The position numbers and the translations under genes were made by a program. Of a stretch of 64,000 nucleotides of DNA, positions 53,710 to 63,800 are shown one piece after another; within the stretch, counting starts at the first letter, position 1; the number at the start of each line of letters is the position of its first letter. The notes under the pieces are model-generated. The model saw only the letters and a list, made by a program, of their open reading frames with translations. It had not been told where the DNA came from and did not search any database. Source of the DNA: Lysobacter sp. (GTDB taxonomy: Bacteria; Pseudomonadota; Gammaproteobacteria; Xanthomonadales; Xanthomonadaceae); the NCBI GenBank assembly GCA_008015835.1, contig SSGH01000028.1:98301-162300 (forward strand), read 5' to 3'.

Positions 53710-54051
53710 TCAGCGGATCGGGGCCTTGGGGCCGACTTCGTTCGGCGTGGCGCGGATCGCGACGGCGTCGATCACGCGGTCGCGCTCGAAATACACGATG
53801 AAGTTCGGATAGGTCCAACGGTTGATCGTCGGACGGCTGCGGCTTTCGCCGCCGCGGGGTTCCAGGCGCTGCGTCGGCGCGCCGAATTTACGCTCGACCT
53901 CGGCCATGCGCATGCCGCGTGCGGGCAGCATCCTGCCGGCTTCGGCGTTCACGCGTTCGATCAGCAGGGTTTCGGCCTGCGCCTGCGGGACGGCGGTCGC
54001 GCACAAGGCGGCGAACGTGGCGGCGACAGCGACGACGGAGACAGCGCGCAT
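53710..54051 (-). CDS. Small exported protein, unknown function
   Basis: 113 residues with a signal peptide (VVAVAATFAALCATAVPQAQA, shown in part; cleavage before ETLL). The mature part holds AEVERKFGAPTQRLEPRGG and NRWTYPNFIVYFERDRVIDA, a pattern like the small BamE/SmpA-type fold (KFGxP ... W.Y ... VYFE.DRV), but it is not lipidated. GAGGAGG precedes the ATG. Its stop is one base from the aguA start, so it is the first gene of the agu operon even though a link to polyamine metabolism is not obvious. Confidence 0.78.
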   Translation of the reverse strand: MRAVSVVAVAATFAALCATAVPQAQAETLLIERVNAEAGRMLPARGMRMAEVERKFGAPTQRLEPRGGESRSRPTINRWTYPNFIVYFERDRVIDAVAIRATPNEVGPKAPIR

Positions 54052-54304
54052 GGTGGAACCTCCTCAGGCGAAATGCGGTGTGCGCAAGACTGACGGGCAT
54101 AGGCCGCGTCCGCGACATTCTAAGCGTACCGCGAAGACGACGGCGCTGGCCGGATTCGCCGTCGATGCGGCGAGACCGATACGCCAAACGCGACGAAGGC
54201 CGCATTTCGGCGGCCTTCGAGGCGGGCGACGCGTCCGATCGAGCGTGTCTGTTCGTTTCAGCGCCGCTGCGCTTCGAACGTACTGACGGCTTTGAACATG
54301 CCGT

Positions 54305-54373
54305 TTTGTTTCGGCGCTGACGCGCCTTGAACATACCGATTTGTTTCAGCGCTGACGCGCCTTGAAACGCGGG
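54305..54373. repeat. 35-base tandem duplication of the rpmJ 3' end
   Basis: Two adjacent copies (54305-54339 and 54340-54373) share TTTGTTTC-GCGCTGACGCGCCTTGAA; the second contains the last rpmJ codons and stop. A third, more decayed copy is visible at about 54250-54300. On the minus strand the extra copies would read FKARQR again after the stop. Confidence 0.8.
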
Positions 54374-54471
54374 TTCGACTTGCAGATCACGAAGACCTTG
54401 CCACGGCGGCGAACGACTTTGCAGTCGCGGTGACGGGCCTTCGCCGACTTCAGGGAGGACAGGACCTTCAT
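54346..54471 (-). CDS. ykgO: 50S ribosomal protein L36, zinc-free type
   Basis: 41 residues: [20 protein letters not shown], then the end [13 protein letters not shown]. It carries only two of the zinc-ribbon ligands, so it is the C-minus (YkgO-like) paralogue. In E. coli and others such a copy replaces the zinc form when zinc is scarce; in Xanthomonadales it is often the only or main L36. GAGG lies before the ATG. It is convergent with nothing and stands alone; its 3' end is tandemly repeated downstream. Confidence 0.93.
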   Translation of the reverse strand: MKVLSSLKSAKARHRDCKVVRRRGKVFVICKSNPRFKARQR

Positions 54472-54718
54472 GGAAACCTCGGCGATAACGCGGTGAATGT
54501 GGATGGGAAACGACCCGAGGGAAATCGAGCCGTCGAAACGCACCGCTGCCGCGCCGGCCGTGTCGCGAATCGCGGACACGCAGGCTGCTTGAGCGAAGCG
54601 AGCCCGCGAGTATAGCCGGTATTTCGCAGCCGATTCAAGCGCTTGCATTCGAAGCGTCGGGGCGTGCCACCGACGCCGCAGGCTAGAATGGGCGCCCCCG
54701 CACCTCGCCGAGCCGCCC

Positions 54719-55414
54719 ATGCCCGATTCCAGCGCCCCCGTGCTCACCATCGACGGGCCCTCCGGCTCCGGCAAGGGCACCATCAGCCGCATCGTCGCCC
54801 AGCGCCTCGGCTGGCATTACTTGGATTCCGGGGCGTTGTACCGGGGCGTCGGCGTGGCCGCGGGTTGGGCGGACCTGGATCTGGCCGACCCGGCGGCCCT
54901 CGTGCGCTGCGCCTTCGACACCCAAATCGGGTTCGTCGAGCGGCCGGCCGCCGATGCGGGCCTGGGCGAGCTGCGGGTGACCGTGAACGGCCTCGACGCC
55001 ACCGACGAACTGCGCACCGAAACCGCTGGGGCCGCGGCTTCGGCGATCGCCGCCGTGCCCGAAGTGCGGGCCGCGCTGCGCGACCGCCAACGCGCCTTCC
55101 GCCGGCTCCCGGGCCTGGTCGCCGACGGCCGCGACATGGGCACCGTGATCTTCCCCGACGCCCCTCACAAGGTCTTCCTCACCGCCAGCCCCGAAGAGCG
55201 CGCGGAGAGACGGTATAAGCAGTTGAAAGAAAAGGGGGTTTCGGTTAGTCTTGACGACCTGCTACGCGAAATTCTCGCTCGCGACGCGCGCGACGCCAAT
55301 CGCGCGGTGGCGCCTTTGCGACCGGCCGACGACGCCGTTCACATCGATACCACCGGCCTCGGCATCGATGCGGTCGTGGAGCGCGTTCTGGCGATTTTGC
55401 CCGAACGCGGTTGA
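54719..55414 (+). CDS. cmk: Cytidylate kinase
   Basis: 231 residues. Phosphorylates CMP and dCMP with ATP. P-loop GPSGSGKGT at 13-21, [10 protein letters not shown] in the CMP-binding part, [15 protein letters not shown] and the lid [21 protein letters not shown] box lies 29 bases before the ATG. It sits upstream of rpsA as in most gammaproteobacteria, with a 235-base gap where rpsA probably has its own promoter and leader. Confidence 0.96.
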   Translation: MPDSSAPVLTIDGPSGSGKGTISRIVAQRLGWHYLDSGALYRGVGVAAGWADLDLADPAALVRCAFDTQIGFVERPAADAGLGELRVTVNGLDATDELRTETAGAAASAIAAVPEVRAALRDRQRAFRRLPGLVADGRDMGTVIFPDAPHKVFLTASPEERAERRYKQLKEKGVSVSLDDLLREILARDARDANRAVAPLRPADDAVHIDTTGLGIDAVVERVLAILPERG

Positions 55415-55649
55415 CGATTTCGCCGCGTCGCGAGACGTCGGCATCGGTGGCGGAGCGTTTCGTTCCGCGCAGCAGGTCCAGCTCCCGCTCGACGGATACC
55501 GCAAGGCGTCCGGCGGCGGGTTTCATCACTTCACTCTCACGGCCAACGGCAATCCCGCCACGGCCCCAACGGGTGGATCGCGGTCGACGACGGCGCCGAA
55601 AAACGCCTCGCGATATCGCGATCTGAGTCATCAACCGAGTATTCAACAC

Positions 55650-57341
55650 ATGACCGAATCATTCGCAGAACTGTTCGAACAGAGCGCGGCCGCCAATCTG
55701 GCCAAGCTCAAGCCCGGCTCCATCGTGAGCGGCGTCGTCGTCGACGTGCGCACCGACGTGGTGGTGATCAACGCCGGCCTCAAGTCCGAGGGCATCGTCC
55801 CGATCGAACAGTTCCGTAACGACGCTGGCGAGATCGACGTCGCCGTCGGCGACACCGTAAAGGTGGCGCTGGACTCCCTCGAAAACGGCTTCGGCGAAAC
55901 CGTCCTCTCCCGCGACAAAGCCAAGCGCGCGATGGTGTGGGACGAACTCGAACAGGCGCTCGAGAAGAACGAAACCATCACCGGCCGCATCAGCGGCAAG
56001 GTCAAAGGCGGCTTCACCGTCGACATCAAAGACGTCCGCGCGTTCTTGCCGGGCTCGCTGGTCGATGTGCGCCCGGTCCGCGACCCGGTGTATCTGGAAG
56101 GCAAAGAGCTGGAATTCAAGCTCATCAAGCTGGACCGCAAGCGCAACAACGTGGTCGTTTCCCGCCGCGCTGTGGTCGAGAGCGAGCACTCGGAAGAGCG
56201 CGAGCAGTTGCTCGAGAAGTTGGTCGAGGGCGCGAAGCTCAAGGGCGTCGTCAAGAACCTCACCGACTACGGCGCGTTCGTGGACCTCGGCGGCATCGAC
56301 GGCCTGCTGCACATCACCGACATGGCGTGGAAGCGCGTGCGTCATCCGTCCGAAGTGGTCGAAGTCGGCCAGGAACTCGAAGTCCGCGTGCTCAAGTACG
56401 ACCGCGAGCGCAACCGCGTCAGCCTCGGCCTGAAGCAACTGGGCGAGGATCCGTGGGACAACATCGCGCGCCGCTACCCGTCGAATATGCGCATGTTCGG
56501 TAAGGTCTCCAACGTCACCGATTACGGCGCGTTCGTCGAAATCGAGCCGGGCGTCGAAGGCCTGGTCCACGTCTCCGAAATGGATTGGACCAACAAGAAC
56601 GTCAACCCGTCCAAGGTCGTGCAGGTCGGCGACGAAGTCGAAGTGATGATCCTCGACGTGGACGAAGAGCGTCGCCGCATCTCGCTGGGCATGAAGCAGT
56701 GCACCCAGAATCCGTGGGAAGTGTTCGCCGCGACCCACAAGAAGAACGACAAGGTGTCCGGTCAAATCAAGTCGATCACCGACTTCGGCATCTTCATCGG
56801 TCTGGACGGCGGTATCGACGGCTTGATCCATCTGTCGGATCTGAGCTGGAACACCACCGGCGAAGACGTGGTGCGCAACTTCAAGAAGGGCGACACCCTG
56901 GAAGCCGTGGTGCTCGCCGTCGATCCGGAGCGCGAGCGCATCAGCCTCGGCGTCAAGCAGCTCGAACAGGATCCGTTCGGTCAGTTCATGGCCTCGTTCC
57001 CGAAGGGCTCGAAAGTCGCCGGCACCGTCAAGGACGTCGACGCGAAGGGCGCCACCATCGACCTGGGCGACGGCATCGAAGGCTACGTCACCGCGCGCGA
57101 CATCAGCTACGACCGCGTCGAAGACGCCAGCCATCATCTGAAGGTCGGCGACAAGATCGAAGCCAAGCTGATCGGCATGGACCGCAAGGGCCGTACCTTG
57201 CAGTTGTCGATCAAGGCCAAGGACGAAGCCGAAACGCAAGAAGCGTTGGCCGAGTACAACAAGGCCTCGGCCGATGCGGCCAGCGGCACCACCAAGCTGG
57301 GCGCGCTGCTGCGCGAACAGTTGGAAAGCCGCTCCGAGTGA
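55650..57341 (+). CDS. rpsA: 30S ribosomal protein S1
   Basis: 563 residues with six S1 (OB-fold) domains, the standard proteobacterial form. It binds mRNA and helps initiation on the 30S subunit. Repeated signatures such as [40 protein letters not shown] and [20 protein letters not shown] mark domains 3-5. The start [12 protein letters not shown] at 55650 fits the family; longer in-frame extension into cmk is not supported. A palindromic terminator follows the stop, then ihfB. Confidence 0.97.
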   Translation: MTESFAELFEQSAAANLAKLKPGSIVSGVVVDVRTDVVVINAGLKSEGIVPIEQFRNDAGEIDVAVGDTVKVALDSLENGFGETVLSRDKAKRAMVWDELEQALEKNETITGRISGKVKGGFTVDIKDVRAFLPGSLVDVRPVRDPVYLEGKELEFKLIKLDRKRNNVVVSRRAVVESEHSEEREQLLEKLVEGAKLKGVVKNLTDYGAFVDLGGIDGLLHITDMAWKRVRHPSEVVEVGQELEVRVLKYDRERNRVSLGLKQLGEDPWDNIARRYPSNMRMFGKVSNVTDYGAFVEIEPGVEGLVHVSEMDWTNKNVNPSKVVQVGDEVEVMILDVDEERRRISLGMKQCTQNPWEVFAATHKKNDKVSGQIKSITDFGIFIGLDGGIDGLIHLSDLSWNTTGEDVVRNFKKGDTLEAVVLAVDPERERISLGVKQLEQDPFGQFMASFPKGSKVAGTVKDVDAKGATIDLGDGIEGYVTARDISYDRVEDASHHLKVGDKIEAKLIGMDRKGRTLQLSIKAKDEAETQEALAEYNKASADAASGTTKLGALLREQLESRSE

Positions 57342-57348
57342 TCGGGTC

Positions 57349-57380
57349 GCGAGGGGCCGCTCGAGCGGCCCCTCGCTTCA
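57349..57380 (+). terminator. Terminator after rpsA
   Basis: A 28-base perfect palindrome at 57349-57376 with arms GCGAGGGGCCGCTC and its complement, followed by TTCAT. Very stable stem; short T-tract. Confidence 0.8.
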
Positions 57381-57540
57381 TCGCGGCCCGTCCGCTTGCG
57401 ACCATCGCCGGTTCGGTTTCGGCATCGCCGCGACCGAACCGTCGCCAGACCCGCGGATCGGGTCTAAGATCGAACCTCCCGACCGCTCTTTTTTTCGACG
57501 CCCCGCGCGGATTGTTCGACACCGTCAAGCGAATGTGCCC

Positions 57541-57843
57541 ATGACCAAGTCCGAATTGATCGAGATCCTGACCCAACGCCAGGGCCATTTGAAGGCCGAC
57601 GACGTCGATTTGGCGGTCAAGTCGCTGCTGGAAATGATGGGCGGGGCGCTGTCCGAGGGCGATCGCATCGAAATTCGCGGCTTCGGCAGTTTTTCCCTGC
57701 ATTACCGTCCGCCGCGCACCGGACGCAACCCGAAGACGGGCGACGCCGTCGCGTTGCCGGGGAAGCATGTGCCGCATTTCAAACCGGGCAAGGAACTGCG
57801 CGACCGCGTCAGCGGCGTGGTGCCCTTGCCGCCGGAAGACTGA
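57541..57843 (+). CDS. ihfB: Integration host factor subunit beta
   Basis: 100 residues. DNA-bending HU/IHF protein forming a heterodimer with Ihf[15 protein letters not shown] at the start, [21 protein letters not shown] with the intercalating proline of the beta-arm, and [16 protein letters not shown] are typical of the beta subunit. The frame runs further upstream but the family start is at 57541. The position between rpsA and lapA is canonical. Confidence 0.96.
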   Translation: MTKSELIEILTQRQGHLKADDVDLAVKSLLEMMGGALSEGDRIEIRGFGSFSLHYRPPRTGRNPKTGDAVALPGKHVPHFKPGKELRDRVSGVVPLPPED

Positions 57844-58061
57844 TCCGGCTCCGAGCGACCGATCGCTCATCGCTTTTTCGAAGGCGCTCGACGGCTTGCC
57901 GCTAGTGGCCCAATTCCCTCTGCGGCTTTTCTCGCCGCCCATTGCGCCTACGCGCCATTGACTGTGGCGGTAAGCCCCCTGCGGCTCACCCGCGTGCGGC
58001 CGATGCGATGCATCGCGAGAGGCTCTACACTGTCGCACCGTCTCAGAGTCGCCCCGTCGAG

Positions 58062-58367
58062 ATGATCCGTCCGCTTCGCGCCTTGCTCGCCATCGCCTTC
58101 CTCGCCGGCGGCGCAGCGCTCGGCGCTTTGAATCCGACCGTGGTCGGCGTCGACTTCGGCATCGTTCGCTTCGACGCCGCCCTGGGCGTGGTGATGCTCG
58201 GCGCGTTGCTGATCGGCGTGTTGCTCGGCGGCGCCGCGTTGACGGTGTCGGTGATTCTGCCGATGCGGCATCGCTTCGCGCGCGAACGCAAATCGGCCGA
58301 GCGCGGCGACGGTGCGACGGCGCGAACCGCAGACCTGGAGGATGCCGCGCATGGACTTCATCAGTGA
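58062..58367 (+). CDS. lapA: Lipopolysaccharide assembly protein A
   Basis: 101 residues, DUF1049 family. Two membrane spans (RALLAIAFLAGGAALGALN; VVMLGALLIGVLLGGAALTV) and a charged C-terminus. Works with LapB in controlling LPS amount through FtsH and LpxC. The ATG at 58062 fits the family; the stop overlaps the lapB start region by 17 bases, so the two are co-translated. Confidence 0.9.
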   Translation: MIRPLRALLAIAFLAGGAALGALNPTVVGVDFGIVRFDAALGVVMLGALLIGVLLGGAALTVSVILPMRHRFARERKSAERGDGATARTADLEDAAHGLHQ

Positions 58368-59529
58368 GTGGTTCTGGTTTTTTCTGCTGATCCCCCTGGC
58401 GGCGGTGCTCGGCTGGGTGATCGGCCGGCGCGGCGGCGAGCGTCATAGCGACAATCAAGTCAGCAAGCTGTCCACCACGTATTTTCGCGGCCTGAACTAC
58501 CTCCTCAACGAACAGCCCGACAAAGCGATCGAGCTGTTCCTGCACGTCGCCGAACTCGACAAAGACACCTTCGAAACCCAGGTGGCGCTGGGGCATTTGT
58601 TCCGGCGTCGAGGGGAAGTGGACCGCGCGATTCGCCTGCATCAAGGCCTCGTGCAGCGCAACGATCTGAGCGACCCCCAGAAGGTGCAAGCTTTGCTCGC
58701 GCTCGGCGAGGATTACATGCGTTCGGGGCTGCTCGACCGCGCCGAAACCGTGTTCACCGATTTGGCGAAACTCGATGCGCGCGCGCCGCAGGCATTGCGG
58801 CATTTGATCGGCATTTATCAGAGCGAGCGCGATTGGCAGAAAGCGATCGAGATGGCGACGCGCTACGAAGCCGCGACCGGCGAGGCGATGGGAAAACTCA
58901 TCGCGCAGTTCGAATGCGAACTCGCCGAGCGTTTGCGTTCTGCCGGCGACAGCGAGGGCGCCAGCGCCGCGGTGGCGCGCGCTTACGCCGCGGATTCCAC
59001 GTCGGTGCGCGCGGGCATGCTGGAAGGGCGGATCGAATTCGACGCCGAACGTTTCGCCGGCGCGGTCCGCGCCTACGAACGCGCGGCGCGTCACGATCCC
59101 GACTTTTTGCCGGAAATTCTGCCTGCGCTGCTGGTGAGCTACGAAAAAGTCGGCGACCCCACCGGCGGGCGCGCGTTCTTGACCGAGATGTGCGAGCACT
59201 ACCGCGGCATCGCACCGGTGCTGGCGCTGACGCGTTTGGTCGAAGCCTCCGAGGGCGTGCATGCGGCGCGCGATTATTTGGCGCGGCAGTTGAAGGAACG
59301 CCCCTCGGTGCGCGGCGAGGCGGCGCTAATCGATTTGAGCATCGCCGATCGCACCGACCCGGTCGCGACCTTGCACGATCTCAAGCACGTCACCGAACAA
59401 TTGCTCGTGCGCAATCCGAGCTATCGCTGCAATCGCTGCGGCTTCGGCGCGCGCAGCCATCACTGGCAATGCCCGAGCTGCAAGGAATGGGGTTCGGTGA
59501 AGCCGCTGCTGAACTACGCCGTCGTTTGA
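58351..59529 (+). CDS. lapB: Lipopolysaccharide assembly protein B
   Basis: 392 residues. An N-terminal membrane anchor (SEWFWFFLLIPLAAVLGWVI), about nine TPRs (for example YLLNEQPDKAIELFLHVAEL) and a C-terminal rubredoxin-like zinc site with C360/C363 and C374/C377 (CNRC, CPSC). LapB (YciM) brings LpxC to FtsH for degradation. GGAGG is well spaced from the ATG at 58351. Sits right after lapA as in E. coli. Confidence 0.95.
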   Translation: MDFISEWFWFFLLIPLAAVLGWVIGRRGGERHSDNQVSKLSTTYFRGLNYLLNEQPDKAIELFLHVAELDKDTFETQVALGHLFRRRGEVDRAIRLHQGLVQRNDLSDPQKVQALLALGEDYMRSGLLDRAETVFTDLAKLDARAPQALRHLIGIYQSERDWQKAIEMATRYEAATGEAMGKLIAQFECELAERLRSAGDSEGASAAVARAYAADSTSVRAGMLEGRIEFDAERFAGAVRAYERAARHDPDFLPEILPALLVSYEKVGDPTGGRAFLTEMCEHYRGIAPVLALTRLVEASEGVHAARDYLARQLKERPSVRGEAALIDLSIADRTDPVATLHDLKHVTEQLLVRNPSYRCNRCGFGARSHHWQCPSCKEWGSVKPLLNYAVV

Positions 59530-59614
59530 GCGTCATGCCGTCTTCGCATCGTCGGGCGCCTGCGCGGTCTCCGCAGGTCGATGGGCTGTTCGTGTCGAAC
59601 GCGCGGAGCCGCGC

Positions 59615-60652
59615 ATGACCCTGCGCGCGGATTGGCTGCTGTGGTTCGCGCTGTATGCGGCGCTCGGTTACGCGGGCGCGGCCTTAGCTCGCCGCTACGC
59701 GCTGCAACGACGATTGATGGACGAACCCGGCGAACGACGCAGCCACAGTGTGCCGACGCCGCGCGGCGGCGGTATCGCGATCGTGGCCGCGCTGTCGATC
59801 GCGGCGCTTGCGCTGATCGTTCGGCAGCCCCGCGACATCGTCGAAACCGTCGGCGGTGCGCTCGGCTTATGGCTGGTCGCCGGTATCGGCTGGCTCGACG
59901 ATCATCGTCCGCTCTCGCCGTGGCTGCGTCTTTCGGTGCATGCGCTGGCCGCGACGGCGTTGGCGTTCGGCGCATGGCTCGGCGGCGCTTCGTTCGCGGC
60001 GGCGACGACGACCTGGGTTCTGTGCGTGGTGTTGGTGAACGTCTGGAACTTCATGGACGGCATCGATGGCCTCGCCTCGACCCAAGCGGCGCTGGTCGCC
60101 GCGGCGTTCGCGTTCTGCGCCGGCAGCGCTTCCAGCACGTTGTTGGCGCTCGCGACGATCGGCGCCATCTTCGGTTTTCTGCCTTTCAATTTACCGAAGG
60201 CGCGTTTGTTTCTGGGCGATGTCGGCAGCGGCGCCCTGGGCTACGCACTCGCATGGCTGGCGGCGCTGGCGATGGATGCGATTCCGCAGGCCGCCTGGCC
60301 CTGGCTGTTGCTGCCGCTGAGCGCGTTTTTGCTGGACGCCGGGTTGACCCTGTCGTCGCGCATCGTGCGCGGCGAACGCTGGTGGCTGCCGCACGTCGAA
60401 CACGTCTATCAGCGCTGGGCGCGCCGAACCGGCAGTCATCTCGCAGTCAGCGGCGTCTATGCCCTTTGGACCGCGATCGCGGCGATAATGTGCGGGTTTG
60501 GCGTATCCAAGATCGACGCATGGGGGGCGGACGAAATCGCATGGGCGGTTTCGGCGTGGTGGGGTCTGGGGGGCGTGTTGTGGTACGGATTCCGCCGCCG
60601 CGCGATCGGATCGCGCGCGGAAGGCACATCGGACAGAGGAGTCGACGCATGA
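59615..60652 (+). CDS. Undecaprenyl-phosphate sugar-1-phosphate transferase (MraY/WecA family)
   Basis: 345 residues with about ten membrane spans. Motifs of the polyprenyl-phosphate N-acetylhexosamine-1-phosphate transferases are present: GIGWLDDHRPLS (about 94), NFMDGIDGLAS (about 145), LFLGDVGSGALGY and the substrate-binding end VEHVYQRWAR (His-rich loop form). It starts surface polysaccharide repeat units by moving a sugar-1-phosphate to undecaprenyl phosphate. It overlaps the next gene by ATGA. WecA, WbpL or similar donors cannot be told apart here. Confidence 0.87.
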   Translation: MTLRADWLLWFALYAALGYAGAALARRYALQRRLMDEPGERRSHSVPTPRGGGIAIVAALSIAALALIVRQPRDIVETVGGALGLWLVAGIGWLDDHRPLSPWLRLSVHALAATALAFGAWLGGASFAAATTTWVLCVVLVNVWNFMDGIDGLASTQAALVAAAFAFCAGSASSTLLALATIGAIFGFLPFNLPKARLFLGDVGSGALGYALAWLAALAMDAIPQAAWPWLLLPLSAFLLDAGLTLSSRIVRGERWWLPHVEHVYQRWARRTGSHLAVSGVYALWTAIAAIMCGFGVSKIDAWGADEIAWAVSAWWGLGGVLWYGFRRRAIGSRAEGTSDRGVDA

Positions 60653-62562
60653 CGGGTTGGAAAGAGCGTTTGGAGGGTGCGTTCCCGCGCGCGGCCGTCG
60701 TCGCCCACGATTTGCTGATGGTGTGGCTGTGCTGGAGCGGCCTGACCCAATTCCGTTACGCCATGACCGACACGGCGATGACGCCGTCGTTTTGGGATCC
60801 GGCCACCGTGCTGGTGTTGGTCGCGCAGGGCCTGGTGTTCTGGCACGTCGGTCTGTATCGCGGCGTCTGGCGTTTCGCCAGCGTGCCGGATTTGATGAAT
60901 ATCCTGAAAGCCAGCTTGTTCGGCCTGCTGGCCATTTTGCTGGTGCTTTTCATCTATAACCGATTGGAGCAGGCGCCGCGTTCGGTACTGGTGTTGTATC
61001 CGCTCGGCCTGAGTTTGATGTTGGGCGCGCCGCGGCTGCTGTACCGCTCGTGGAAAGACCACGGCCGGATCAACAGCGATAAGGCCGCCGTGCGCGTGCT
61101 GATTCTCGGCGCGGGGCAATCCGGCGAGGCGGTGGTGCGCGATCTGCGTCGCACCGGCGCGTACCAACCGGTGGGTTTCCTCGACGACGCCGCGAAACTG
61201 CGCGGCAGCCATCTGCACGGCGTGCCGGTGCTCGGTCGCATCGACGAAGTGGGGCGGATCGCGCCCGAAACCGCCGCGAAGCTGCTCGTGATCGCGCTGC
61301 CGTCCGCCGACGCCGTGCGCATGCGTCAGGTGATCGAAGCCTGCGAGAACACCGGCTTGCCCTTCCGCATGGTGCCGCGCCTCAACGACATCCTGGAAGG
61401 CAACTCGCTGCCTGGCGAACTCAAAGAAGTCGCGATCGAGGACTTGCTCGGCCGCGAGCCGGTGGTGCCGAATTGGAAGGCCATGCGCGATTGGCTGGGC
61501 GGACGCAGCGTCTTAGTGACCGGCGCGGGCGGTTCGATCGGTTCCGAACTCTGCCGCCAATGCGCGCGCCACGGCGCCAGCCGCATCGCGTTGGTCGAAA
61601 TCGACGAACTGGCGCTCATCACCACGCAGATGCGCCTGCGTCGCGATTTCCCGCAAATTGAGTTGGCGCCCGTGTTGGGCGACTGCGGCGATCCGGCTGT
61701 CATCCGCTACGCCTTGGATCTGATCAAACCCGACGCCGTCTTCCACGCGGCGGCGTACAAACAGGTGCCGCTGCTCGAAGCGCAGTTGCGCGAGGCCGTG
61801 CGCAACAACGCGCTGGCGACCGAAACGGTCGCGCGCGAAAGCACGGCCGCGGGCGTCGGCACGTTCGTGCTGATTTCCACCGACAAAGCGGTCGACCCGG
61901 TGAACGTGCTCGGCGCGACCAAGCGGTTGGCCGAAATGCTGTGCCAGTCGCTTAACGACCCGCGTTCGACGCGCTTCGTCACCGTGCGCTTCGGCAATGT
62001 GCTCGACTCGGCGGGCAGCGTGGTGCCGCTGTTCCGCGAACAGATCCGCAGCGGCGGCCCGGTGACGGTGACCGATCCGGACGTCACCCGGTTCTTCATG
62101 ACCATTCCCGAAGCTTGTCAGTTGATCCTGCAGGCCTCGGCGATCGGTTCGCAGCAGGCGATCTACACGCTGGACATGGGCGAGCCGGTGTCGATCCGCG
62201 TGTTGGCCGAGCAAATGATCCGTCTCGCCGGCAAACAGCCGGGGCGGGATATCGCGATCGTCTACACGGGTTTGCGCCCGGGCGAAAAATTGCACGAGAC
62301 GCTGTTCCACGCCGACGAGCGCTATCGCCCGACCTCGCATCCGAAAATTCTGCAGGCCGAACCGCGCAAAGTGCCGGCCGAGTCCATCGCCGTGGCGATG
62401 ACGAAGTTGCGCGACGCCAGCGCGCGCTACGACCTCGAAGCGCTGGCCGAGCTGCTGCGCGAAGCGGTGCCGGAGTTCGTGCCGACCGCGGTGGTCTCGG
62501 AAACTCCGCCGCAGGCGGCGACGGTCGTGGCGTTTCCGGCGCGTAATGCGCGAAAGACCTGA
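60649..62562 (+). CDS. CapD/WbpM-type nucleotide-sugar 4,6-dehydratase
   Basis: 637 residues. The N-terminal quarter holds four membrane spans (LLMVWLCWSGLTQF, VLVLVAQGLVFWHVGLY and others) and a CoA-binding-like Rossmann fold (LILGAGQSGEAVVRDLRR). The C-terminal half is an extended SDR with NAD motif GAGGSIGSE at about 292-300 and ISTDKAVDPVNVLGATKR (about 409-426). It usually makes 4-keto-6-deoxy-sugar (UDP-GlcNAc family) for O-antigen or capsule. GAGGAG-like sequence and ATGA overlap link it to the transferase gene upstream. Confidence 0.92.
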   Translation: MTGWKERLEGAFPRAAVVAHDLLMVWLCWSGLTQFRYAMTDTAMTPSFWDPATVLVLVAQGLVFWHVGLYRGVWRFASVPDLMNILKASLFGLLAILLVLFIYNRLEQAPRSVLVLYPLGLSLMLGAPRLLYRSWKDHGRINSDKAAVRVLILGAGQSGEAVVRDLRRTGAYQPVGFLDDAAKLRGSHLHGVPVLGRIDEVGRIAPETAAKLLVIALPSADAVRMRQVIEACENTGLPFRMVPRLNDILEGNSLPGELKEVAIEDLLGREPVVPNWKAMRDWLGGRSVLVTGAGGSIGSELCRQCARHGASRIALVEIDELALITTQMRLRRDFPQIELAPVLGDCGDPAVIRYALDLIKPDAVFHAAAYKQVPLLEAQLREAVRNNALATETVARESTAAGVGTFVLISTDKAVDPVNVLGATKRLAEMLCQSLNDPRSTRFVTVRFGNVLDSAGSVVPLFREQIRSGGPVTVTDPDVTRFFMTIPEACQLILQASAIGSQQAIYTLDMGEPVSIRVLAEQMIRLAGKQPGRDIAIVYTGLRPGEKLHETLFHADERYRPTSHPKILQAEPRKVPAESIAVAMTKLRDASARYDLEALAELLREAVPEFVPTAVVSETPPQAATVVAFPARNARKT

Positions 62563-62720
62563 GCTTCGGGTCCACGAGATTAACGGTCTTCGTCGAAAGC
62601 GCAGTCGCGTTTTTTGTCGCGCGACGTCTAGCGTTCGGCGAATGGTCGCTCCCTCGCTCTCGGCCAACGGCGCCGTCGTTTAGGTAAGCTAGCGGCCTCA
62701 ACGCTCGAGACTTCGACGCT

Positions 62721-63617
62721 ATGCCTCGAATCCGCAAAGCCGTTTTTCCGGTCGCCGGTCTCGGCACCCGTTTTCTTCCCGCCACCAAAACGGTGCCTAA
62801 GGAAATGCTGCCGATCGTCGATCGGCCGTTGATCCAGTACGCGGTGGACGAAGCGGTCGAAGCCGGATGCGACACCTTGGTGTTCGTCACCAATCGCTAC
62901 AAGCATTCGGTCGCCGATTACTTCGACAAAGCCTATGAGCTCGAACAGAAGCTGGAGAAATCCGGCAAGCACGAGCTGTTGGACGTGGTGCGTAACGTGC
63001 TGCCGCCGCATGTGCGCGCGGTGTTCGTCACGCAGGCCGAAGCCTTGGGGCTCGGGCATGCGGTGCTGTGCGCCAAACCGATCGTCGGCGACGAGCCGTT
63101 CGCGGTGCTCTTGCCCGACGATTTGATTTGGAACCGCGGGCCCGGCGCGCTCAAGCAGATGGCCGACGCGGCCGAAGCCAGCGGCGGCAGCGTGATCGCG
63201 GTGCAGGACGTGCCGCGCGAGCAGACCGGCAGCTACGGCATCGTCGCCACCGACGCCTTCGACGGCCGCAGCGGCCGCATTCGCGCGATCGTCGAAAAGC
63301 CTAAACCGGAGGTCGCCCCGAGCAATCTCGCCGTGGTCGGCCGCTATGTGTTGGATGGCCGCATTTTCGGCCTGTTAGAAACCACGCGCCCCGGGGCGGG
63401 CGGCGAGATTCAGTTGACCGACGCCATCGCCGCGCTGCTCGAAGAACAGCGCGTGGACGCTTATCGCTTCCAGGGCACGCGTTTCGACTGCGGCACGCAT
63501 CTGGGGCTGATCGAAGCGACGATCCGCTACGCGCTGGATCACGAACACTTGAGCGACGGCGCGCGGCGGATGATGAGCGACGCGCTCAGCGAATTGGGCG
63601 TCGTCGATTTGGAATGA
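62721..63617 (+). CDS. galU: UTP-glucose-1-phosphate uridylyltransferase
   Basis: 298 residues. Makes UDP-glucose for polysaccharides and [84 protein letters not shown] and [10 protein letters not shown] are all present as in GalU. The ATG at 62721 follows a 158-base gap. It closes the polysaccharide precursor block and is convergent with the thiolase gene. Confidence 0.96.
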   Translation: MPRIRKAVFPVAGLGTRFLPATKTVPKEMLPIVDRPLIQYAVDEAVEAGCDTLVFVTNRYKHSVADYFDKAYELEQKLEKSGKHELLDVVRNVLPPHVRAVFVTQAEALGLGHAVLCAKPIVGDEPFAVLLPDDLIWNRGPGALKQMADAAEASGGSVIAVQDVPREQTGSYGIVATDAFDGRSGRIRAIVEKPKPEVAPSNLAVVGRYVLDGRIFGLLETTRPGAGGEIQLTDAIAALLEEQRVDAYRFQGTRFDCGTHLGLIEATIRYALDHEHLSDGARRMMSDALSELGVVDLE

Positions 63618-63728
63618 CGTGGGAATGACGCGTTCGACACCGCTCGTCGGATCGGCGAGCGCTCGCGCTGAATGCGCACGCAAAGCCGATTCCGAAAGCT
63701 CGTCCTGACAAGCCCGCTCCGAAACGTT

Positions 63729-63759
63729 CGCGCCCGCCCCGGAAACCGGAGCGGGCGCG
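63729..63759. terminator. Bidirectional terminator between galU and thiolase
   Basis: Outer stem CGCGCCCGC / GCGGGCGCG with an inner CCGG stem. GTCGTCTTG follows on the plus strand. It lies between convergent genes. Confidence 0.7.
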
Positions 63760-63800
63760 TCGTCTTGCTGGATCGAGTCGTGGTGCGGAAACGCGGCGAA

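Noticed and set aside
53888..54334. A 148-codon minus-strand open frame starting MFKARQR after the L36 gene
   Set aside because: It begins in the tandem copy of the L36 end and continues into antisense-like sequence; no independent gene is supported.
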